Source: Morella rubra
Taxonomy: Eukaryota; Streptophyta; Magnoliopsida; Fagales; Myricaceae
Assembly: GCA_003952965.2 (NCBI GenBank)
Contig: RXIC02000102.1
Coordinates: 62,001 to 126,000 of the forward strand
Reading direction: 5' to 3'
DNA: 64,000 nucleotides
Part shown: piece by piece, positions 24,184 to 37,297 of the stretch
How the letters are laid out: each line of letters starts with the position of its first letter
How positions within the stretch are numbered: position 1 is the stretch's first letter
The notes under the pieces: generated by a model
What the model was told of the DNA's origin: nothing
Database searches by the model: none
Seen by the model: the letters and a program-made list of their open reading frames with translations, nothing else
Made by a program: the position numbers and the translations under genes

Positions 24184-27100
24184 ATGGCAAACCTTCCAGA
24201 ATGGATGTTTGGATCACAGCCATCGTCGTCGTCACGTGCAGCGGGTCCTGGCAACTCCGGAGGCAACATTTTCGGTGGTGGTGACGGTGACCCGTCAAGA
24301 ATCTACGTGCAGAATCTGATTCTTGCCCTTCAAGATGATCATACCCGAGAGAGCGCTCTTTACCACCTAGACAAGGTTTAGTTTTTTTCTTTTCCTTTTT
24401 TATTTTTGTGTTTGGTTTCTATTGCGGTCCATGTTTGCTTTCAAATGTTTGGTTGCCACGAAAATGAAAGAAGGGAAACCCATCCGCTGCCGTTTCCTTG
24501 TGTCTTACTTTCCCATGATTCCCCGTTATATCCGAACAGACGGACAGCGAGATAAATAATAATGCGGATATTATTTTACATATGTTTGGTGGTCATTTTG
24601 CATTTCGCATGCATCAAAGCAAGCACATATGAAAGTGAATCGGATTGAGAGCTTTTACTAAAATTATGAGGCAGTGCGCGCCTTTTGAGGGTGCAATAAT
24701 CGTAATAAAGGACTTTTCCCATTGGTTAATTGGTTGTCAAGAAAATAACGGCGAGAGAAAAGAACATAGAACAAAAATGTTTTGCTTGCCTAACAGAAAA
24801 AAAAAAAAGCAAAAAGTTTAAATCTTGCAACATCCGGTACTTCTTTAAGTTTTTAAGATTTTATCTCTTTTTCGCATGGTTATTCCGTATCCAACCAAGC
24901 GAAACATCTTGACTTACGGTTTCCTTAACTACGACTTTATAGTGTAGTTTGCTTTTTTAGTATTTAAAAACCGTTCCATGTCATTTTTTCGGTCTTGTTA
25001 ATATATATAGGCAGATATACAACTGGTTAGAGAGTCCATTACTTCAATGTGCTCCGTTTGTTTATCACATCTGGTTTTTGACTAATAGTGAAAGCTACTC
25101 TGAGGTTGCAACACATAATCTAGTAAAGGATACCGGTTTTCTTCCGGTCCCAACTCTATTAATTTCTCTGTTTTGGTTGTCTTGTAGAAGAATAAAGTTT
25201 TATACTCCTTTAAAAGGAATCTGATATTATATGGTTATGGTTTTTGCCTATATTAAGTGTGCTCCCTTAAATGGTAAAGGTCGTTTTGCATATAATTCCA
25301 GGTTCTAGGTGCTAATTGGTTTTCCATAATCTTAGTATCGGAGAGAATCCATTACTTCAATGTGCTCTGTTTGTTTATCACATCTGGTTTTTCACATCTA
25401 GTAAAGGATATCGGTTTTCTTCCGGTCCCAACTCTATTAATTTCTCTGTTTTGGTTTTCTTGTAGAAGAATATAGTTTTATCCTCCTTTAAAAGGAATCT
25501 GATATTATATGGTTATGGGTTTTGCCTATAGTGTGCTCTCTTAAATGGTTGAGCTGGTTTTGCATATAATTCCAGGTTCTAGGTGTTAATTGGTTTCCAT
25601 AATCGTCGTATCGGCTTTGGCAAGTGTTCTAATAGCTACGTCACGGGTTGTTATATATATAGCAAGCGTTACGGAAGACAGATGAAGAAGTTTTACCAAA
25701 GGCAATTGGCTACTTAAAGCTTGTCCTAAGCCATTGAATCTAAATCAAAGAAAAATGGTTTGCCTAAGCAAGATGTTTACTCAATGTTTATTTAAAACTT
25801 TTCTATTGAATTTAAAGCCAACATAGTCTTCCCTATAAGTGATCTTGCTAGACCAAACAATAACACATTGGTTTTGGACGTATGCTGCATAGCATGATTA
25901 TATGAAGACATTTGGGCACCATTAATGATGCCCTCATTAACCCTGCGTCACAAACTGACAATAAATTGGTAATTCTGTTCATGCTTGGATAAAGGAAATT
26001 TGGCATGATATTGCCTCTTGGAGATCAAATAGAAATCACCAAAATGCTAAGAGTTAGAGCTAATGTAGTTAGAACTTGAAACTCAGAATTCCAAGTGAAA
26101 TAATGAGAGAGGGGGGGGGGGGGGGGGGGGAATGAACAAAGTATAACATAACTTGAGAAATGCTGGACTAAATATAGACTCTTAAAACCCTTCAAATTTT
26201 TGACAAATGTCCCTAACGTAAATAAATGAGACGTTGATTTTCCTTCCCCATCCCAAATTTATTAGTTTTTCTGTTTTGTTGTGCATGTATAAGAAGATAG
26301 TTTTACTTTATTTGAAGGGGGGGGGGGGGGGAATGAAACAGTTAACATAACTTGAGAAATGTTGGACTAAATATAGACTCTTAAAACCCTTCAAATTTTT
26401 GACAAATGTCCCTAACGTAAATAAATGAGACGTTGATTTTCCTTCCCCATCCCAAATTTATTAGTTTTTCTGTTTTGTTGTGCATGTATAAGAAGATAGT
26501 TTTACTTTATTTGAAGGAGTATCTGATATGAGTGTGGTTTTTGCCAAAATAAATGTAATCCCTTTATGGATTCAGCTGGTTTTGAATCTAATTCGAGGTT
26601 GTATGTGGTTCTGTTTCCATAATAGTATCAGCTTTGCAAGAGTTCTAATACCCATTACAGGTTGTTGTATATATAGAGTGTTACAGAACACAGATGAAGA
26701 AATTAGAGTGATGGCAATAATCGAGCAAAAGGTTGTCTTAAGCCATTGACTCAAAATGAGAGGAAAAAAATTTGTCTAAGCAGATGTTAAACTCAGTCTA
26801 TGCAGAACTTGGCTCTTAACTTAAAGACAGCAAGGACCTAGCTCCTAGTTGGGTTATGATATATCAAAACCTGCAAGCAAAGACTAACATATAGAAAAAG
26901 AGATGTTCAATTTTAGGCAGTGTAGAAGACTCCTCTCAAGAAACATGGATAAAGTAATGCACTCATTAAACCTGTTTCATAAACCACCACAAACTTGTTA
27001 GTTCTCTTGCTCCTGGGATAGGAGGAAATTTAGTACGTTGTTTCCTCTTGGATGGGTAAAGGGAAACAGCCAAAGTGCTAAGCATGTAGCAAACATAAAA

Positions 27101-30100
27101 CTCGAAACTTAGAATTCCAAGTGAAAAGATAGAGGAAAAATAAAAAGATGAACAAAGTATAAGTACAACATAATTGAGAAACTTGAACTGACAAAAGAGT
27201 GTAAAAAGCAAATCAAATTTCTGACAAATTAGTGCCTGCAATAAGAAGATTTGGATTTTGGCACACTGGCTCTTCTCTTTGATTTCCTTGTTGGCTTCTT
27301 TAATTCGTTTTAATATTATGTTCAAGGATTGATTACACTTCTATGTTTGTCTCAGATGAATTTAGACAACAAAATTTTTAAAGTTTTTTTTGTTCTTCCA
27401 GAGTAGAGGAATTCGTGAAGATTTAGGTCCTTTGTTGTGGAATTCTGTTGGTACCGTATTCACACTCTTACAGGTATGGCATGTAACTTGACTATACTGG
27501 ATAATTTTTTCCAAGTCAAAAACATCATTTGCTAATCATTTTTTTTTCCTTCCATCTTAGATAAAGTTGTTTATTCCTCTGACTCCTACTACTCAAACTG
27601 ACATTACATTGTTATTTACACTAATTTAAAAGGCTTCTTTTGTTTCCTATTTATTTGAAATCCAATATAACTAATTTTCGACTTCAAAATTGATGTTGAC
27701 AGTTGATTCGGTCATCATTTCAGGAAATAGTTGCAGTATACCGGTTACTATCAACCCCTAACCTTACACAAAGAGTATCAACTCGTGTTTGCAATGCTCT
27801 TGCTTTACTTCAGGTTACATTGGCTTATACCTCCACTTCTTCTGCTTTCAAGTTCCTTTCTTCTGTTTTTGCCCTTTTCAGTTGGCTGATGCACTACCTT
27901 TTTATATTTGACGAGGACATGGGCTGCATGTGTTTGTTTTCCAAAATAATTGAGAATCAGCATCCATTTAACGTATTTAGAACTGCTGCATTTGCATTAT
28001 AATTGAGAATCAGTTGGGTGTTTGAATCTATGCATTTTCAATCATTCTAGTGACATTTGGTACCTATTTTGGTATAAGGCCTAGAGATGGTGTGAGGATC
28101 CGCGCAATTGAACAATAACCAGCATCTTTTTCGTTTTGATTTCTCTCTATTCATAAATGTACATGCATAGTTAGAAAGTTTCCATTAGCTTAGGAGGTAA
28201 TCGATTCATTGTTTTGTTTTACAGTGTGTAGCTTCTCATCCAGAGACAAGGATGCAGTTTATCAATGGTAAGTTATACCCAATCCTTGAAATAAATAAGG
28301 ACCTATTGCTTGGATGGGCAGAAGTCCAATTTACATATAGTTTCTATAAAAGAAAAAATCTAAAGGTATTCACACATAGGAATCCCTGATTTCTATTTTC
28401 ATGGTATTCTCTGTTTTAATAGTATATCTGATCTTCTCAACCTTGTCTCTTAGGGACAGTTGAATGAGTGAGTATGTTGCCGGATTTTTACAAAAGAAAT
28501 GGACTGTGTTTACATCCTTGTAACTGTGAATGTATAGTATTAAGACCACATATGCATGCAATTTGTCTCCATTATCACACAATTTGTATAAGAAAACATT
28601 TTTCATGTCTCTTGCCACATTACTATGGTGTATGAATTTCTTGAACTTAACATACAATTACTGAATTTAAAGATGCTTTGAAGGTGATTAGGCATTATGG
28701 TGTACCTTGCTGAGTGTTTTGATGATATCTATGGGTAGTAATTGCATTTATGATGCTTTAGGATGTACTGTTACTTCCAAACAACCTGTTTCGGAGTTGA
28801 GAATGGCCTCTTTAATGGAATTCTCTTATTGTAGTCGATAATAGATGAGGTTTTTCAGTGTGTAGTATATGATGTGCTTTCAGACGACAATACACTAGTT
28901 ACATAGAATTCAGTGTTTTCAGTAGTCGGTTGCTTCTTATGCATGTTGTGGGCATTCTAATTCAACTTCGTTCCATGCAGTTCCCTCTTAGGGATATAGT
29001 GACTTTTGTAAATGAATTTCTTCCTTGCAGCTAACTTGCCACTTTATCTCTACCCTCTTCTTAACACTGTGAACAAGGAAAGGCCTTATGAACATTTAAG
29101 GCTTATCAGCTTAGGTGTCATTGGTGCCTTAGTGAAGGTAATTTTTCCTTCTCCAGTAGTTCTAAGTAAATTTTCTCCCCATGTTACTTAATATGTGTTG
29201 CAAGCATATTTCAATTGCTGAGAGCCTTTATCTTAAACAAGTATATTGTGTAGTCTGGGCATGGAGAGCGCAAATGTATACTAGAGAAAAAGTGCATCAT
29301 CAGAAATCTCTACTCTACAGGCTTAATTGTTTACACTAACGAAATTAATATTCTCTTTGTCTATTCTACCTGAAGGCTGGTGATGCAGAAGTCATCCATT
29401 TTCTTCTCAAAAATCAAGTATTTCCTTGTTGCCTTCACTGCATGCATGTGGGCAATGAATTGTCAAAAACAGTAAGTGGCCACGAATCTCACTTGGAGCT
29501 TTGGATTTCCTGCATTGGTTGTCTTAAAGAATTATGTATGATTTTCTTTTATAGCTGTTTCGATATATTCTGGTAGGGCTAGTAGGTGATTTTAATTTTC
29601 CGAGTGCGATTTAGTTGTTATTTTAGGGGCAGCCTCTAAGATTTCTATCAGCTCTCCATTTATGACAGCTATCTTATCTCACTATAGAATCAAAAGAACA
29701 CTTTCAAGAGAACTCCGGTACCTAGTCATTGTAATTTAGCTGAATGTCATTAAAACAAGAGAAAAAAAAAAAAACACTCTGTCTGGATATGGAAAAGTAT
29801 TTAAGCGCATTTCTCTCCCTTTCAATTTTTGTCCAACCAGGTTTTTAACCATATGGCTTTCCTCTATATGCCGACATTCTTCGGAGAAATTAGTTGTGAA
29901 CTCACTAATATATTGGATGATACAGGTCGCGACTTATATTGTTCATAAACTTCTTACCGAAGATGAGGGGCTGAAGTATTGTTGTACTTTTGCGCAACGG
30001 TTCTATGCAATAGGCCATGCTTTGGGAAGCATGCTAGAAAATCCTGCTGAGAATCCCTCAGGGCGGCTGCTAAAATATATTATCTGGTGTTATCTGAGGC

Positions 30101-31064
30101 TCTCGGAAAGTCCAAGGTTAACTGAACTTTGGTGCCGGGTCTACGTGTTTATTAAATGTTGTTTATTTACACTTACGTTGAGTGTCTATCAATATGGGTT
30201 ACAATGTTTATTGTAGGGCATGTGATGGTTTACGATTTTGCCTTCCCACGAGGTTAAGAGATCTTAACATCATCAACCTCCTTCGTGTAAGTTCTTCACA
30301 ACCTCATTAACATTCTTGGGGTAAGAACTTGAGGAATTTGATATAGGGGAAGCTTAGACACGTGCACATGAAAGTTCAAGCATGACAGCCAAGGTTGCTC
30401 TCTTTTGTAAAGGCAAAACATATACTGGATCTGCAATTGAGTGACCCACAGATGTCAGTTTAGAGAAGTATCAGGACAATGCTCATGCTTCCTACCTGGT
30501 TTCCAATCCAGATACATAAGACCAGCTAATGCAAAGTATACTTTCAAATGGCGCATGCCTCTCCTTCAAATACAAAAAAAAAAACAACAACAACAACAAC
30601 AAACAAACAAACAACACACATTTATGATAAGGATTTTGGATTTGATAGCAGATGGAAATTAAACTCAGAATTTCTTATTGTGAAAATTATATTTTCACAT
30701 GGTGAGCTCTAGTCACTTATGCATGAATCTAAATAATCAAACTTAATCATGGTGCATCACAGTTGAATCATGCATGCATGAATGCATGCACTTTTGTCTG
30801 CAAGAATGCAGAATTCCCATGAGGGGCCTTTTAATACGTGCTGCTGCAAACCAAGCTGTTGGATTCTGCTAATGAGAATTTCTTTTCCTTTTGTATCCCA
30901 TAAGCAAACAGCTTTATAATGTCTCCTCATTTTGACTTTTTCCCTTTCAGGATGACCCAACAGCCATGGGGTGGCTGCAACAACTGTTTAACAATGTCGC
31001 CACTGGGCACCAATCTACAACACAACCAGCTCAAGAGTTACTTGCGCAGTTGATCAGAGGCTAA
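24184..31064 (+). CDS. CNOT9: CCR4-NOT complex subunit 9, CNOT9/CAF40/RCD1-like (right arm)
   Basis: Mirror copy with exons 24184-24375, 27402-27473, 27724-27813, 28225-28267, 29031-29137, 29376-29471, 29926-30116, 30217-30286 and 30951-31064. All junctions are GT-AG and phases agree throughout, giving 324 residues. The two CNOT9 copies are transcribed away from the palindrome centre, with start codons 3.4 kb apart. Differences from the left copy are intronic, for example T30146 against T14821 on the opposite strand just past the exon 7 donor, and A29738 against C15231. The start at 24184 is the first Met and matches the MANLP start of plant homologues. Confidence 0.94.
26103..26517. repeat. 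~200-bp tandem duplication in CNOT9 intron 1 (right arm)
   Basis: Mirror of 18452-18849. Its G runs are 26111-26130 (20 G) and 26317-26331 (15 G). Small differences at 26335-26345 from the left arm sit beside the second run. Confidence 0.85.
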
Positions 31065-32524
31065 ATAAAGGGAGTACGACTCTGTCAACCATGCTGCCCC
31101 AGCGCCGGAGGAAGTAACATACTACTATATAGAATTACACCAAGTCCTTGTATATTATAGGCCGCTATGTGTCAAAGATGTCTAGTAGTTCATCATAAGC
31201 CTAAGACAGTGCATCCCTTGTTAGTTTTTAACTTGAAATAAGTTCTCCTTTCTGTTTGAGTTGCATCTTTGTTGTTTCTTTTCCCCTATCACTTCTATTT
31301 AGCTGGATCTAGAGAATGTTCTAGGGAATAACCAATAGGTAAGAGTGAAGTAGCCAGTTTTGATCGGTGCTGTAAACTAGTAGGAAATACTTTAGCACCT
31401 ACTAGATATTTTGTGGGATCATGATCCTTTTCAATTTACTGTTTGTCCAATGCGAAGAGAGATAAACACAGCATATAGGTCCCACAATGGTGTATGTGTC
31501 TCTCTCCAAATTAGATGGCAGGAAATTGGAAATAATGTATATCTTATTTTGTGAGTCTAAGTGCAACATTAGAATTAACAACTCAAGTTTGTTGGAATCA
31601 GCTGAACATCACTTCATGCCAATGATATGTGGTGTCAAAGATGTTCTTATGACATATTAGACAATCTTAAAGCCCCGGCTGTCTTTACTTCATGCCAATG
31701 ACTGTACATGTATATTCTTCATCCACCTTCAAGATATGCCTGAGCTGTGTGATTTCGTTGAAATCTAGCAAAAGGGCCAAGTAATTTTCTTCACTGACGT
31801 GTAGTGAAGTCTAAAGGAGTCTGTAATTACTGGCAAAAGCCTGTATGGCTGTATGCAAGGCAGATGTTCTCACCGCATGCTTGACTTGTATTTACTTCTT
31901 TTCCGCGAATATGTGTGAGCTTTGCTCGATTTAAGACAAAATAGAAAGAAATCTACGCCGGGAGGACATACAATTGGCTTGAAAAATAGGCTCAAGCAGA
32001 AAGTCCAAGATACATAAAGTCCAATTGGGTAGAAAGCCCAAGATAAATAAAATCCTCTTAAACACGAGCCTAAAACCCAAAAATATAACCTACATGCACG
32101 CTAATGGGCACCGGGCGGGTCAAAATTTGGAGACAAAACACAATACAAAAATAGTTTTAAAAATTATTTTTGCATCTTTTAACGGTGCTCGTTTTGCAAT
32201 TTGCAACCAGACACATTACACCTTAAACCAGTTACACTTTGCACTCTAAATCAAGATCTCACCACTACCCTCTATAAAAAATTAAACGTGTGACATAATC
32301 TGAACTGTCAAGTAGAAAAGGACGAACTGTGATGCTGTGAAAGCTATATGACCATTGGAATAAAAAACCAAGAACAAGACGTCAAAGCAATTGGAATTAC
32401 ATACAAACAAATTGTATCGGTCAGAATACGAGCTCGAGAAAATTGGCTCGGAGACCTCTGAATACCCCCTCAACTATTTGAATGAGCTGCTACCTGTAAA
32501 GGATTCTACAAGGCAGTCTCTTAA
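31065..32524. other. Convergent intergenic region, CNOT9 / unknown gene (right arm)
   Basis: Mirror of 12442-13901. An AATAAA sequence directly follows the CNOT9 stop codon, but it is probably too close to serve as its poly(A) signal. No gene seen. Confidence 0.5.
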
Positions 32525-35500
32525 CTAATCATGAGAAGATGAATTGAACCCATCTCGCTTCTGGGGAATTGCGAGATTGCTCTCAAGCATAAAAGAGAGA
32601 TCCTTCATTTGTGACAGTAATGACTCCACGTCATTGGAGCTTGGCATGGTTCTTGCACTGGAAACCACTCCACCTTTTTCTTCATCATTATCACCTCCAA
32701 ACTTTGAAATTGCATCGGGCATCCTGATACATACGACAGAATATATAAGATCGACTGTGTGGTTCGGCTAATTGTCATGGTGCAAAAGGTTAAAACTAAA
32801 GGCAGATAAATGCCCCATGCTATTTTAAAAGACCCAAAACCGTTTTCAACTATGATTCTATAAGGATCTTCTTCTTTAGAAGCCAAATCTACATCCAGAG
32901 GCCCTAATCCCAAATTCAGGGAGGGCACACAATACGTCTCCTGCATGCTAGGAAAAAGCTTCTTTATATACCTTTGAAAAAACAAAAAGAAGTGCGGAGA
33001 TCATACAGATTCAAAAACAATTGGGTGCAGTCTGATACTGAGCAGGAAAGGAAGAGAAGATCAATAACCTTAAGCATGCAAGATGTAACAGGGGGAACAA
33101 ATGTGATCAATAGCTGCCGGGAGAGGCAGTCAAGATTGTTAAACCTCAAACATGCAAGATGTAAAATGGAACAAGTGCAAACTGAATAACTGCCCAAAAA
33201 CCTCCAATTCCAATCTACCCCCTCTTGACAAACATAAGGTTGGCTAATTGATCAACAAATGAAATAGATGAAAACATAAGAAAACCAATGCAAGTAAAGC
33301 GAATGAAGGAATATAAAGTTAATAGACTTTAAATCTGATATAAGTAGAAAAATATCTGAATCTCAAGAATGGACGTAGTATCTTTAAAAAAAAAAATTCT
33401 TTAGCATAATTAATAGGCACGTGCATAAATCTCAACCAGGTTTCACAACATCTTCGATATAATCTCACAACATCTTCGATATAATCTTCTTGCCTCCAGC
33501 AAAGCCTCTTTATTTGCTGAGGAATCTTGCAAACCAAGAACTCAAGCCTCAGAATCGCAACCCTCCCTTTAACAACTCAAGATTATTCTTCATCCCCCCC
33601 CCCCCCCCCCCAAACTCGCCCACAACTAAGTGCTCACTTCAGTAGACAAGCACATTGTTTCCACATTCGCAATGCCACTCAACCACCTCTTTCTACAAGA
33701 TGTTTCTTTCCAAGGTGAAATGAAGGCACCATACCAAACCATCAACCATTATGGCAGAAGCACTGACAAGGAATAAGAACATGGAATTTGAATCCCTCGC
33801 AAAACCCAGCTGATATAAAGCCTTCCACAGTGTTTCTAGCTTCGTAGATACTAAGGACCGAGTACCAAAAAATAAAACAGAGTCTGGTTGAAACTGGCAA
33901 ACAAACTCCTATCATTGCTAAGATTGTTCCTACAACCAAATATGTTCTCTTCAACCATATAGTGCTCTTTCCACTATCTAGATCAGTATTTAGCGACTTT
34001 ACTCTGAAAGAGTAGAAAGATATATGATGAGATGGAATACACTCTCTTTCACTTCTACTATCCCCCCCCGCGGGGCCGCTTTCCGCTCTTCCCAAGAGCA
34101 AAACTGTGGCACAAACTTAGTAGGGGATTTTAGAAACATATCCAGATGAGAGAAAAGGGTTGAGACCCTAGCCTTATTCCATACATATAACAAGTCAATA
34201 GCACAATTAACAGCAGAAAACTGCCTCAAAAATATTAATAAGATAAACAGCATTCTAAGATGGCCTCAACACCCGAATTATATATCATCAGAAACAAGAG
34301 ATGAAAGACAGCCCATACAATCCCACCATTAACACCCCCCCCCCCCCCCCCACCTCTTTCTCTCCCTCCAAAATCCCAGAAAAATATCACGCTGATTGGC
34401 TCCAAATCACTATTATGAGTTATATGACCCGAAAATCAACTCTGTCCAGGGTTTAGCAGTATGCTTCAAAATTGAAATTGAAATCCAACATATACAAACC
34501 TGTCTGAAGTGGAAGCCTCTGGTGGGATACCCTTTACTTCTGAAGCACCATTTGCATTGCTAGCCCCCACAGATAAGAAGTCTGATATAGAAAATCTACC
34601 AAAGTCCATATCCTGTGAGTTGTTTGCTGAGCTGAACAAAATTATTTCTGAAGTTTCCACAGAAGGTGCTGCATTATTAATAGTTTGATTCCAAGAACCA
34701 TTAGAAGGATCTAGTGCGCTGGTTGAGCTTGTAAAATCATTCCATGAATCGAGTGAATCATCATCTTCAGCAGTGGTCTTATTATCAGGAGCCTTATTAC
34801 TGTTTATTTTGCCTAGATCAACTTGCAGCCAATCAGCATTCGTTGAAGAGTAATTATCTGCGGTCTCCACTAATCCGCCGTCTTCAACGTTTGCAGTTAT
34901 TTCAACCTGCTCAGTCCGGCCAATTACTCCTAAGTCGGAATTACCCCATATATCATCCTGAAACCAGCCACTATTCATGGATGCTGATGGAACCATGTTA
35001 TCATTTGCATTTCCAGCACTAGAATCTTTTGCAGGTCCAAAAAATGTGTCCAAATGAGAAGAAATTTCACTCTCATTACCCACAAAAGGGTCAAGTGATT
35101 TGGTTTCTTCCTGAGGTGTTCCTGAATCAGCAGACTGGAAGTTTGCCTCCCAGCCTGAAAAAGAGTCACCACTCTCATCTTCAATAGACCTCGTGGCTGT
35201 CTCAGAAGGCTGAATATTATCAAACAAACTAAGCTTTTCACGAACTTGGAAGTCATTACTTTCGGTATTTCCAATTTGTCTGTTCCACACCAGCTGCTCT
35301 TCAGACGCACTAGAAGCAGCATCTCTCTTTCCATCAGCAAAGAAGTTGTCTAGATCGACTCCAGCCAAATTCAAGGAACTTTTGCTTTGAATCAATGTCT
35401 CGTTAGAGACACTAGGCCCAACAATCTCCGATTCAGCAGACCATCTAACTTCTAAACTTAACAAATCAGACAAGGGAAACTCATCTTTAGGTGCATGCCG

Positions 35501-36633
35501 TCTACTTGATTCATTTGCTGTCACCATCTCCTGAAAAAAAAAAAATAATGACAAAATATTCTTTAAAAAAAAGAATCCCACATGTTCATTTGTACACAGA
35601 ATGACAGAAACATACACAGGTAGATATAGAGGAACATATGTGTGTACATAAAAGCTACCTAATTTAGCATATAAAACCTTCCTGCAGTCAGACTAATAAT
35701 CAAGACTCTACGTGTAATCTTCCTTTTGATGGTTTCGTCGCTGTCCTTGAAACGAAGGTACAAAAGCGAAGTACCATTCGTGTAACATCAAAATATGCGG
35801 CGGAGAATTTGTCTTTCCAATCGATACACCCCCAATTCTGAAAACACCACAGAGTAGTTCATGCACTGAAAAGCAAGAATCGTATTACATCCGTTATTCC
35901 AACTACGTTAATACCTACTAGGTAATAGAAATGTTTTCATGTCGTGCTTCCCATGCACTTGGATACAGAAAACTAGATTCCAATCGCGAAACTTTCTTGA
36001 AGAAAAGAAAATTTGATGATCCGATTTTAGGTCTTTTGAAAATCTAAGAAACAGATACGCCTAACATTACTTATTATCTGGGAACCCAAACGTAAAACAT
36101 ATGCAACTCGAGAAGCTCGAAGTTTTAATCTCCTTTCCTCTACGTTCTCCAAAACCAAATGCGAAAACATGGCAAAACTCCAGTAGCTTCTCACAGTTCA
36201 ATTCCCGCCTTTCCTTTCATGCGGAAAATCCCACCGTCTTCTCATTTCTCCCATCCAATTTTCTCGGAAACGAAAGCGAAACCACCGAATCCGACTAAAA
36301 TTTATTACTTACCGACCCGTCTAGGTCCAAGGACTCGAGCAACCAGCGGCATCCGAAGGTGTTTCGAAAGTTGAGTGGCTCGGGCGGGGGATCCCTGTTC
36401 TGGTCTCGGCCACAGAAGATGCAGATCAGGGACTGAATGCCTCGTAGGAGTCTGGCTTCGCAGTGCTTACATCGCAGGTACCGTGGGGATGGATCTAATT
36501 GGGCTAAGGTTTGTTGGGGCGAAGGGAGGCTCGGGAGCGAGGGATCATCGGGGTCGTAGGTGGAGAGATCAGCTTCTTCGCGGAGCGCGATTTGGACCTG
36601 CCTTATCAGATCGTAGGGGATTTCGAACGGCAT
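32525..36633 (-). CDS. Uncharacterised plant protein with CxxC-CxxC motif (right arm)
   Basis: Mirror copy: exons 36633-36313, 35837-35775, 35530-34500 and 32723-32525. The long third exon reads the same protein as the left copy. The introns differ in poly-C length and by base changes beside those runs. It converges with CNOT9, whose stop lies about 1.5 kb away. Confidence 0.75.
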
Positions 36634-37297
36634 TGTTTGGATTCAGCGAAACTCTGTGTGGGAGTGTGGGTGTGGCAGTCGGGAAATAGTTCAGTTGGGA
36701 ACTTGGGAGTGACTGGGTTCAAGGCCTTTCAAAACGGGAGCGTTTGTGGGAAATGCATGCGGCGATACTGTCGCTTTGTCGAATTGTCGCCTCAAAAAAT
36801 CACTTCCCCAAGTTCCAACTATGTCGTCGTGCCGAAATTTCTATCGCAACGAGGTTGTTACCCGCCGATTCCGAGTTTGTTGTTTGTTTTAAAGGCGAAA
36901 AGACTTTCATATTCATATATTTGCCTTAACAACTATCTTTTAAACTTTTTTTTTTCTAAATCAACTATCTTTTAAACGATTGAAAATGTTTAATGTTTTT
37001 AACGACTGTAACAAACTGAACGTCCGTGGTCACACCGCTTGGCAAGTTGTCTGCGCCGCAGACGAACCCAGCTTCCCAACCGAGTTACAGCTATCAAAGC
37101 CGGTCAAAGTTGAAAAACGAAAATAAAAATCATTATTCTATATATAAGATTGGGAAAAAAAAAAAATTTGGAAAAAAGCAAAGGTCGGCAGTAATTAAAT
37201 ACGAAGGCGAAGAGGAGGAAGAAGATGAATACGGAGACGAAGATCAGCTGATTAACAGCGCTGCCGACAACTTCGCCTTCTTTATCTCTCTCCGAGT
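36634..37297. promoter_or_regulatory. Bidirectional promoter region, unknown gene / DUF1068 (right arm)
   Basis: Mirror copy of the divergent promoter between start codons at 36633 (minus) and 37298 (plus). Confidence 0.6.
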
